Origin: Paracoccaceae bacterium
Lineage (GTDB): Bacteria; Pseudomonadota; Alphaproteobacteria; Rhodobacterales; Rhodobacteraceae
Length of the DNA: 5,105 nucleotides
Assembly (NCBI GenBank): GCA_003447515.1
Contig: DLZA01000130.1
Span: 1 to 5,105 of the forward strand
Reading direction: 5' to 3'
Shown here: one piece after another, positions 1 through 5,023 of the stretch
Numbering within the stretch: the stretch's first letter is position 1
Layout: each line of letters starts with the position of its first letter
The notes under the pieces: generated by a model
What the model was told of the DNA's origin: nothing
The model's input: only the letters and a program-made list of their open reading frames with translations
Database searches by the model: none
Translations under genes and position numbers: made by a program

Positions 1-18
1 GGGTGGGTTTTGTTTTTA
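1..18 (+). terminator. Possible 3' half of a terminator cut by the window edge
   Basis: The window opens with GGGTGGG followed directly by a T-rich tract, TTTTGTTTTTATT. A G-rich arm running into a T tract is how the 3' side of a Rho-independent terminator looks on the plus strand. The 5' arm (expected CCCACCC-like) would lie outside the window, so the hairpin cannot be confirmed. If real, a plus-strand gene ends just left of the window and converges on the minus-strand Rieske operon. Confidence 0.25.
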
Positions 19-82
19 TTGTGTTCGCTAAACTTATCGAATGGCAGCAGCTCTGTGCCGTATAAAATTAAATATTTCCAAC

Positions 83-105
83 AAATTGAGACCAGCTCTC
101 AGTTT
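83..105 (-). terminator. Weak hairpin downstream of the Rieske operon
   Basis: Bases 83-91 pair with 97-105 (TGAGA/TCTCA core, one G-T wobble, then three A-T pairs) around a five-base loop CCAGC. It lies about 145 bases beyond the Rieske stop codon and is the best stem in the 250-base gene-free stretch at the left end. On the minus strand the stem runs into TTTGTTGG and then AT-rich sequence, a poor U tract, so it is at best a weak, possibly bidirectional terminator. I see nothing else functional in positions 19-250 apart from a short direct repeat at 147-166. Confidence 0.25.
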
Positions 106-146
106 ATAATAGTATGAAAACTGGGTAAGCTTCCTTCGTCCCAATC

Positions 147-166
147 AAATGCAAATTAAATGCAAA
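147..166. repeat. Two direct copies of AAATGCAAA, 11 bp apart
   Basis: AAATGCAAA occurs at 147-155 and again at 158-166, separated by TT, giving an 11-bp period close to one helical turn. It lies in the gene-free stretch downstream of the operon. Two same-face copies could be a protein-binding site, but the sequence is AT-rich and short, so chance or slippage is just as likely. Confidence 0.3.
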
Positions 167-250
167 AACTATAGCCTGTCCACTCTTTGAAAATTTCTGC
201 GTACCCATATTTGTCAATAGAGTGTTTTCAGAGTCCAGGCTTCCACCATA

Positions 251-1381
251 TCAGCCTAATTGCTGCGCATACCAGTTCGCAAAAATGGCCACATTCGGTT
301 CCAAATCTGGCTGGAACCTCCCCGCTCGCGCATCTGGGCAATTCATACCTCTTTGTTGATTAACAAGCGCTGGCACATCCTCTGCAAGCGCTGCATCCAA
401 TCGATCCAGGTATACAGCAGATTTTTCTTTAAACTCTGGTAGGGCAATCGTTTCTGGTGGAAAACAGGATGTTTGGATGACTTTGCATTTGTTTGCACCC
501 ATTGGGTAAGCTTCATAACACCACAGCGCATCACAATTCGCTGCAAACGTCATATTGGGAAATACCCAGGTGTATCGTGCGCCATTGGCTGTTTGATTGG
601 AAAGATTAGGCATATGAGGCAACGCACTGTTTTGAGTGTTTTCTAGCAACGCTCCAGTTCCTTGGGTTGCACCAAACTGTGTAGTAAAAGCACCCGTAAC
701 CTGATCAACCGCATCAGGCGCGCAATAAATACTATCGACTGTATCTGGATGAACAAATGGCAAATGATAATATTCGTTGAAAACCTCAAGAAACATCTTC
801 CAATTACAATCAACAACGGTTTCAAGTCTTCGCACAGAAACCAAAGTCTCAATAGGCCAGGGCGCATGGATATCCGCAAACTCGCCGAGATACTCATCAA
901 TAGATGGTGCTTCTGGATTAAGGTTGACGAAGACAAACCCTAAACGTTCTTCTGCACGATAGGCAATCAAGCCATTGTCGGCTTTATCAAATCCTTGAGC
1001 CTTTTCCATGTGTGGGGCCGAAATCAGCTTGCCATCTAATCCGTAGAACCAAGAATGAAACGGGCAGCGAAGCCCTTTACATTCCCCCTGACCATCAACC
1101 AACCGCGCACCTCGATGACGACAAACATTCGCATACGCGCACAGCTGACCCTCTTTATCACGCAACAGAATGATTTGTTGTTCAGCGACGTCTAACGTTA
1201 TGTAATCCCCGGGCGATGCAACAACATCTGCACGCCCAACACCAATCCAGGATTGTCGAAAAATATGTGTAATTTCCTCCTCAATGGCGGCTGCGGATGT
1301 ATAACAACTTGGTGGCAATGACGATGCTTGATCAGCTGCCATGATACACTTCGAAAAGTCCATTTTTGAGAGCTTGTTCAT
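251..1381 (-). CDS. Rieske [2Fe-2S] non-heme iron oxygenase, alpha subunit (CntA/GbcA-like)
   Basis: This 376-residue cytoplasmic protein is a complete Rieske-type oxygenase alpha subunit. The N-terminal Rieske domain (about residues 40-150) has the cluster ligands C87-x-H89 and C106-x2-H109 in CRHRGA and CPFHSWFYGLDGK. The C-terminal catalytic domain has NWK followed by the iron site H206 and H211 (EYYHLPFVHPDT), and D335 in EDVPALVNQQRG is the likely third ligand. The residue three before H206 is Glu (E203), the spacing recalled for the bridging Glu of carnitine monooxygenase CntA, where many ring-hydroxylating enzymes use Asp. Length also fits CntA (about 371) better than longer GbcA-type proteins. 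Family members hydroxylate or N-dealkylate quaternary amines and need a separate reductase, which is absent here. The ATG at 1379-1381 is preceded by only a weak AGAG and starts 3 bases after the HD gene's stop, suggesting translational coupling. The family is certain; the substrate is unknown. Confidence 0.93.
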   Translation of the reverse strand: MNKLSKMDFSKCIMAADQASSLPPSCYTSAAAIEEEITHIFRQSWIGVGRADVVASPGDYITLDVAEQQIILLRDKEGQLCAYANVCRHRGARLVDGQGECKGLRCPFHSWFYGLDGKLISAPHMEKAQGFDKADNGLIAYRAEERLGFVFVNLNPEAPSIDEYLGEFADIHAPWPIETLVSVRRLETVVDCNWKMFLEVFNEYYHLPFVHPDTVDSIYCAPDAVDQVTGAFTTQFGATQGTGALLENTQNSALPHMPNLSNQTANGARYTWVFPNMTFAANCDALWCYEAYPMGANKCKVIQTSCFPPETIALPEFKEKSAVYLDRLDAALAEDVPALVNQQRGMNCPDARAGRFQPDLEPNVAIFANWYAQQLG

Positions 1382-1384
1382 TGT

Positions 1385-2005
1385 TTACTCTGCGCGTATT
1401 TCAGAAAGAACCGCATTATTTAATGGTTTTCGGACACCTTTTTGGATGATGTTTTCATCATAAGCTGGACGCGCGAACACATCCCGAACCATATCTGCAA
1501 AAAACTCAAGTGGCTTGTTTTTGTAGTCAGGATCAAAACTAGCCTGATCCCAAAGTTCACAAAATTCCACGCAATCATCAAAGTATGGACTACTAACATG
1601 GACGTCCCGCTTGTTTGGGTTCGCACCAACGTGTTCGGCGAAATAAACAAGCTGAAAATCACCATGGGTTTGGACACACCAACACACTTGTTCGCGCACG
1701 AAGGGTTTCAGAACAGCTGCCGCGTACTCATCGTGGTTATGGGGCGCGAATATATCGCCAATATCATGCAAAAGAGCACCCACAATCCAATCTTCATCAG
1801 CGCCATCATACCAAGCACGCGTCGCTGATTGCAAAGAATGCCCAAGCCGTGTGACTTGATAGCCGGTCAAGCTTTTATCTAGATTAACCATAGCTGTAAG
1901 TATGCGATCTGCTGTTCCCTTGGTATATTCCCGCTCAAGATTATCAAGGAAAATGTAATCCTCTTTGTCTCCGTCCTTCATTTGTTTGAACTTAACCTGT
2001 TCCAT
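1385..2005 (-). CDS. HD-domain diiron oxygenase-like protein (PhnZ/TmpB/MIOX superfamily)
   Basis: From the ATG at 2003-2005 this is a 206-residue cytoplasmic protein. The reading frame stays open to a TTG at 2095 (236 residues), but the ATG has a strong AAAAGGA six bases upstream, and from there the protein opens with the MKDGxKEDYxFL sequence I recall as typical of this family. The metal ligands fit an HD diiron site: H56 (LGHSLQSA), H80-D81 (LLHDIGD), H91 (NHDEYAA), H114 (TQTH-like VQTHGDF) and D153 (ELWDQASFDPDY). Family names range from 'predicted HD phosphohydrolase' to phosphonate-operon HD proteins; PhnZ and TmpB are mixed-valent diiron oxygenases that cleave C-P bonds of hydroxyphosphonates, and MIOX cleaves a C-C bond. 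The PhnZ YxGE substrate-gating motif, expected ahead of H56, reads LTGY here, so the substrate probably differs. It is first in the operon, 3 bases ahead of the Rieske gene. A phosphohydrolase role remains possible. Confidence 0.88.
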   Translation of the reverse strand: MEQVKFKQMKDGDKEDYIFLDNLEREYTKGTADRILTAMVNLDKSLTGYQVTRLGHSLQSATRAWYDGADEDWIVGALLHDIGDIFAPHNHDEYAAAVLKPFVREQVCWCVQTHGDFQLVYFAEHVGANPNKRDVHVSSPYFDDCVEFCELWDQASFDPDYKNKPLEFFADMVRDVFARPAYDENIIQKGVRKPLNNAVLSEIRAE

Positions 2006-2011
2006 TACCCA

Positions 2012-2018
2012 TCCTTTT
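2012..2018 (-). promoter_or_regulatory. Shine-Dalgarno site that sets the HD gene start
   Basis: On the minus strand AAAAGGA lies six bases before the ATG at 2003-2005, an ideal position. No comparable site precedes the upstream in-frame TTG at 2093-2095, so the shorter 206-residue protein is preferred. Confidence 0.7.
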
Positions 2019-2048
2019 GGCAGTTTGTTGCTGACGTTCAGATGCGAA

Positions 2049-2065
2049 GTGCACCTTATCTGCAC
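2049..2065. promoter_or_regulatory. Inverted repeat GTGCA-N7-TGCAC, candidate operator
   Basis: A perfect 5+5 dyad (GTGCA at 2049-2053, TGCAC at 2061-2065) with a seven-base spacer lies in the divergent control region. It begins just downstream of the putative operon -10 box, so it would cover the operon's transcription start and could be a repressor or LysR activation-type site. The half-sites are short, and no binding protein can be assigned from sequence alone. Confidence 0.4.
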
Positions 2066-2095
2066 ACTATTGAGACCAATCCCATATTTTGACAA
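2066..2095 (-). promoter_or_regulatory. Putative promoter of the HD/Rieske operon
   Basis: On the minus strand TTGTCA (plus-strand 2090-2095, 5 of 6 matches to the -35 consensus) is followed after 18 bases by AATAGT (2066-2071, 4 of 6 to the -10 consensus). Transcription would begin near 2059, giving a leader of roughly 50 bases before the HD gene's ATG. The weak -10 fits a promoter that needs an activator, and the 17-bp palindrome sits immediately upstream of the -35 box. Confidence 0.35.
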
Positions 2096-2123
2096 ATGAC
2101 TTAATTTAAGTCAGAACTATTAC
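2089..2123 (+). promoter_or_regulatory. Possible LysR-gene promoter with a perfect -35 box
   Basis: TTGACA at 2089-2094 matches the -35 consensus exactly and overlaps the opposing operon -35 on the other strand. No -10 box stands at the usual distance. The nearest candidate, TATTAC at 2118-2123, is 23 bases away and only a partial match. If used, transcription would start almost at the ATG at 2132, leaving little or no leader, which would agree with the lack of a visible ribosome-binding site. The spacer contains the 17-bp palindrome, an autorepression arrangement. Confidence 0.25.
2097..2113. promoter_or_regulatory. Perfect 17-bp palindrome, candidate LysR operator
   Basis: TGACTTAA-T-TTAAGTCA is a perfect dyad with eight paired bases on each side of a central T. 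It contains two overlapping T-N11-A patterns (2097/2109 and 2101/2113), the loose signature of LysR-type binding sites. It lies between the divergent LysR gene and the oxygenase operon, upstream of the operon -35 and downstream of the LysR -35. Such a site could let one protein activate the operon and repress its own gene, as is usual for this family. That the adjacent LysR protein binds it is inference. Confidence 0.5.
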
Positions 2124-2131
2124 AAACACTA

Positions 2132-3040
2132 ATGGCTAGGTTGCGGCTTGTGCGTAAAAAACTTCCCCCCCTGACTTGGTTCCGCGCTTTTGAGTGTTCT
2201 GCAAGACACCTTAATTTTACAGCCGCAGCACATGAATTAGGTCTTACGCAATCAGCCATAAGCCAACAAGTGCGCCTGCTAGAAGATCGCTTCGGCGTTC
2301 CCCTTTTCATACGCTTACCGAGAGGATTGGCACTAACAGATACTGGACGCCGCATTCTGCCAAACGTGACGGAACCTCTCAACGGCCTTGCTAGGGTAGC
2401 GGCTGCTTTTGAGCATGATCAGTCAAAAAATACATTGACCATTGCTGCAAGTATCAGTTTTGCACAAAGTTTTATTGTACCCAATTTATCAAATTTTTTA
2501 GATGATAATCCAACAGCACAAATCCGCATTAAAAGCACATTGTGGCCAGATGATTTTATGACCTCCGATGCAGATGTTGAAATTCGTTTTGGTTCAACTG
2601 AGGTGGCTGGAAAAGATGCGGAAGAATTACATCAAGATCAAATTGTTATGGTTTGTAGTCCTCATATTTTTAAGCAGCCGCCATCATGGAGCGATATTTG
2701 TAACACAAGACGTATCCAAATCGTTGGAACATCGGGAACCTGGGAAAATTGGTCGAAACAACTTAACTTAGTCCCTCCTAAGAATGTGGCTCAACTCGTT
2801 GATTCCCACGGACTGGCTATTGATCTTGCGCGCTGTGGCGCTGGAGTGGCACTAACAAGTTTTCTTCTTGCAACACCCGAGTTAGCTAGGGGAACTCTTA
2901 TCATGCCGTTTAATGAGCGCATTTTAGCATCAGACCGATATTTCATTTCAATAAAAGAAAAAAATAAAAATGGTTTAGCACAAATATTTTCTCGCTGGTT
3001 GTGTATGGAAGTACAGAATATTTCTGCAGTCTGCAGGTAG
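2132..3040 (+). CDS. LysR-family transcriptional regulator (GcvA-like)
   Basis: This 302-residue protein is a DNA-binding regulator. The N-terminal winged helix-turn-helix spans about residues 11-70, with the typical AF(E)xxARHLNFTAAAxELxLTQSAISQQV recognition region and VPLFxRxPRGLxLTxTG wing. The effector-binding domain spans about 98-295 and includes DVEIRFG at 148-154, the equivalent of the 'vDvaIRyG' segment of GcvA-type members. The end near RWLCMEV matches a normal family C-terminus, so the protein appears complete. It is divergent from the HD/Rieske operon, 126 bases from that operon's start codon, the standard layout for a LysR protein controlling its neighbours, so it probably activates them when a substrate-like ligand binds. 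The ATG at 2132 has no clear Shine-Dalgarno site; a GTG at 2150 is an alternative that would still keep the whole DNA-binding domain. The ligand is unknown. Confidence 0.93.
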   Translation: MARLRLVRKKLPPLTWFRAFECSARHLNFTAAAHELGLTQSAISQQVRLLEDRFGVPLFIRLPRGLALTDTGRRILPNVTEPLNGLARVAAAFEHDQSKNTLTIAASISFAQSFIVPNLSNFLDDNPTAQIRIKSTLWPDDFMTSDADVEIRFGSTEVAGKDAEELHQDQIVMVCSPHIFKQPPSWSDICNTRRIQIVGTSGTWENWSKQLNLVPPKNVAQLVDSHGLAIDLARCGAGVALTSFLLATPELARGTLIMPFNERILASDRYFISIKEKNKNGLAQIFSRWLCMEVQNISAVCR

Positions 3041-3222
3041 GAGATATAATTACGGAAGTCTTCGTTAATCGTGATGAGGTCGATATTTAACTTTCAACAG
3101 AATTGGTACCCGACCATCATTATACATTTAGAGTTCTCCATGATGACCAACTGATTGATGTAAATAATTTTTTATTGGTCAATCGATCCTGTTGCCTCAG
3201 GACTTGCAAAAGCGCTTGGTGA
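3031..3222 (+). pseudogene. Possible PDZ-domain remnant abutting the LysR gene
   Basis: In a frame different from LysR, the bases from 3031 read LQVGDIITEV, then a TAA at 3088-3090, then an open stretch to a TGA at 3220-3222 that includes LVPDHHYTFRVLHDDQLIDV. The order GDxITEV, then an L-P segment, then a hydrophobic strand and xVLxDxQxxxV resembles the second half of a PDZ domain as found in HtrA-like or other periplasmic proteases, where the text is typically GDvItevNG ... L.pG..vtltVlRdGq...v. There is no start codon context, no first half of the domain and an in-frame stop, so it would be a truncated fossil. The resemblance is from memory and by eye, so chance is possible. Confidence 0.3.
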
Positions 3223-3594
3223 AAAATGCACCTCGACTGGACATTCATTCGCAAAGTCGAGGCTGGATCTTAGAAGTACAGGTCATGCCCAGCTACAGTT
3301 AAAGCATCACAAATCAGTTTTGACAAAGTGTTGAAAACAATCAGACTAGACTGACAAAACGTGTTAGGCACCTTGAATTAGATTGTATAGGAAATTCAAT
3401 GGGTACTGTGTAAAATATTGACCACTCAGCGCACTTTTTAAATTGTGCGAGTGGACGGGGATGAGACTTTAAAGATAGACAAGTGCTGTCCAAGAAAGCC
3501 TCGACGGCAATTGCTATTCATGCGAAGTTTGATAAGCACATTAATCCCTAGCATAGAAATAATGGCTTACTTGGCCGATTAAAAGTGAGAGATC
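3041..3594. other. Gene-free stretch between the LysR and transporter genes
   Basis: This 554-base interval has no intact reading frame with a credible start and no RNA gene I recognise. It holds the possible PDZ remnant at its left, a perfect 8-bp inverted repeat (3231-3238 with 3255-3262, CCTCGACT/AGTCGAGG, 16-base loop), and a bulged hairpin at 3422-3454. A TAAAAT at 3411-3416 resembles a -10 box, but no matching -35 lies at the right distance, so I do not call a transporter promoter. Short open segments in several frames, interrupted by stops, suggest decayed coding DNA rather than a simple promoter region. Confidence 0.6.
3422..3454. repeat. Bulged 10-bp hairpin upstream of the transporter gene
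   Basis: CCACT (3422-3426) pairs with AGTGG (3450-3454) and CGCAC (3430-3434) with GTGCG (3445-3449), leaving a three-base bulge CAG on the 5' side and a ten-base AT-rich loop. No T tract follows, so it is not an intrinsic terminator on the plus strand. It lies about 140 bases before the transporter ATG and could be an RNA structure, a protein site or the end of a former mobile element. Confidence 0.35.
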
Positions 3595-4512
3595 ATGGCA
3601 CGCCAGATCTATGCTGTTCAAGCGGCAAGCGCATTTTGGAAAGATCAAACACCCGTTATGCGCGGAATAGTTTTAATGTGTTTATCCACAGTTGCGTTTG
3701 CAATCATGCATGGGCTAGTTCGCTTTGTCTCAGAAGTCTTGCCTCCATTCCAAATCGCATTCTTCCGCAACATTTTTGGCCTAGCTTTTCTATTCCCACT
3801 CTTGATGCGCTCTAGATTTGCGGTCCTGCGTACTAAGCAAATCGGACTACATGCACTAAGAGGCGTAATCAACATAGCAGCGATGCTGATGTTTTTCACT
3901 GCACTATCAATTTCCCCCTTGGCAAAGATTACCGCTCTTAGTTTTACGGCACCTATCTTTATGGCTGTTCTGGCTGTTTTGATTCTGAGAGAACGCTTTC
4001 GCATCTACCGATGGAGTGCTATTTTGTTAGGGTTCTTTGGCATGCTGATTATTTTACGCCCAGGCCTCGTAACCATCGATACGGGTGCGCTTTTAGTTAC
4101 AGCTTCGGCAGCACTTTGGGCTGTGGCGATGATTATTATCAAGATCCAGTCGCGGACTGAATCTAGTCTTACCATTGTCGCTTACATGGGTATTTTTCTT
4201 GGGGTTTTCTCGATTGTACCGGCGCTTTGGGTCTGGCAGCCATTCGGGCTTCAGACGCTAGGTTGGATGGTTTTAATTGGTCTCTCAGGCACAATTGCGC
4301 AAATGGCACTCAGCCAATCTCTTAAGGAAACCGATCCGACAGCCATTTTGCCATTCGACTTTCTCAAACTAATCTGGACTGCAATAATTGGGGCTTGGTT
4401 CTTTGCAGAGATCCCTGATGTTTACACTTGGACTGGGGCTGCAGTAATTTTCTTATCTGGCCTCTTCATTGTGCTGCGTGAGCGACGTCAAAGTACTTTG
4501 AATTCTTCATAG
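3595..4512 (+). CDS. EamA-family (DMT superfamily) inner-membrane transporter
   Basis: This 305-residue protein is an integral inner-membrane carrier with about ten hydrophobic segments (roughly 22-40, 51-70, 86-104, 109-130, 139-155, 163-183, 190-212, 222-239, 248-271 and 278-294). They form two EamA repeats, about 23-155 and 165-293. The first repeat shows the characteristic PLAxxxALSFTAPIFxAVLAxLxLxER segment and GFFGMLIILRPG, and the conserved Glu after helices 4 and 9 is present (E133 and E272). EamA carriers export or import metabolites such as amino acids, purines or S-adenosylmethionine, and the substrate cannot be told from sequence. The ATG at 3595 has a weak GAGAG three bases upstream; the next in-frame ATG at 3658 would leave almost no residues before helix 1. 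The protein is full length and intact. It shares strand with the LysR gene, but the 554-base gap argues for its own transcription. Confidence 0.92.
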   Translation: MARQIYAVQAASAFWKDQTPVMRGIVLMCLSTVAFAIMHGLVRFVSEVLPPFQIAFFRNIFGLAFLFPLLMRSRFAVLRTKQIGLHALRGVINIAAMLMFFTALSISPLAKITALSFTAPIFMAVLAVLILRERFRIYRWSAILLGFFGMLIILRPGLVTIDTGALLVTASAALWAVAMIIIKIQSRTESSLTIVAYMGIFLGVFSIVPALWVWQPFGLQTLGWMVLIGLSGTIAQMALSQSLKETDPTAILPFDFLKLIWTAIIGAWFFAEIPDVYTWTGAAVIFLSGLFIVLRERRQSTLNSS

Positions 4513-4586
4513 CAATTAAGAATTTTCAAAATGAAATAATTAGCGCCGTGAAAAAAATGTCTCTACAATTTCGCTTAAGGGACAAA

Positions 4587-4611
4587 TCTAATTTTAAGAT
4601 TAGATCTTAAA
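4587..4611 (+). terminator. Overlapping AT-rich hairpins after the transporter gene
   Basis: TTTAAGAT (4593-4600) pairs perfectly with ATCTTAAA (4604-4611) around a TAG loop. The overlapping TCTAAT (4587-4592) and ATTAGA (4599-4604) form an alternative, mutually exclusive stem. They lie about 75-100 bases after the transporter stop and are followed by T-rich sequence with TTTTTT at 4626-4631. The stems have few G-C pairs and the T run is not adjacent, so intrinsic termination here is only possible. Confidence 0.25.
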
Positions 4612-4767
4612 CAATTCTCTTTTCGATTTTTTATCAACTTAAAAATTCTCCTGAAAATGGACCTCTATTAACAGGACAGTACGTAATTAAGCGTTTCTCA
4701 CACTCCTTGGTCACTAGCAGTTCCAAACAAAACCCCGCCACAATGAAACTATCACCCTAACACTTAA

Positions 4768-4812
4768 GGCCCGTGGGCCGAGGCGCGGGGCCCTAGAATT
4801 GGGGGGTGCGGT
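4768..4812. other. GC-rich island with competing hairpins
   Basis: About 35 of these 45 bases are G or C, in surroundings that are AT-rich. GGGCC at 4775-4779 can pair either with GGCCC at 4768-4772 (two-base loop, so strained) or with GGCCC at 4789-4793 (nine-base loop). A run of six G at 4801-4806 follows, and GGGGGT (4802-4807) is complementary to ACCCCC at 4853-4858, which could close a longer 57-base structure. No known RNA family is recognised. It could be a structured RNA, the boundary of an inserted element, or a composition anomaly. Confidence 0.35.
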
Positions 4813-5001
4813 CCATGGTCCTGCGGCTTAGCTGGAGAAATTGGGCACAGTAACCCCCACTTTTCAGCGGTCAAATATCTGTACGTCAGGCATGGCGTCT
4901 TTGGCATAGAGCCAAATAAGACTTCAGTTCGAAATGGGTATGAGTATTGGCTTGCCTAGACTCACCAAATAAAGTCTGAATGACCTGCAAACGGGTATGT
5001 T

Positions 5002-5023
5002 TTTGGAACCCATTTGGAACCCA
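5002..5023. repeat. Perfect 11-bp tandem duplication
   Basis: TTTGGAACCCA is repeated exactly at 5002-5012 and 5013-5023 with no spacer. The 11-bp unit is not a multiple of three, so it would shift a reading frame, which argues against coding DNA here. The simplest origin is replication slippage. A paired binding site spaced by one helical turn is the alternative. Confidence 0.6.

Noticed and set aside
104..208. Minus-strand frame of 34 codons whose EAYP segment echoes the Rieske protein
   Set aside because: It shares the 12-mer TGGGTAAGCTTC (122-133 and 503-514) in the same phase with the Rieske gene, suggesting a partial duplication. However, a 12-base match is expected about once by chance in a window of this size, and the flanks do not extend it convincingly.
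662..962. Plus-strand frames inside the Rieske gene
   Set aside because: They are antisense shadows of a gene with clear catalytic motifs and have no motif of their own.
2006..2095. N-terminal extension of the HD protein by 30 residues from a TTG at 2095
   Set aside because: The start would be TTG without a ribosome-binding site and would run through the predicted promoter and a dyad. The ATG at 2005 has a well-placed AAAAGGA and matches the usual start of the family.
4768..4845. G-quadruplex in the GC-rich island
   Set aside because: The G runs (4775-4777, 4787-4790, 4801-4806, 4843-4845) have loops too long for a credible quadruplex, and hairpin pairing with nearby C runs is favoured.
4768..4959. 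Plus-strand open frame of 63 codons ending in TAG
   Set aside because: There is no in-frame ATG, the first part only reflects the GC-rich block, and the translation matches nothing I know. A fragment of a former gene cannot be excluded.
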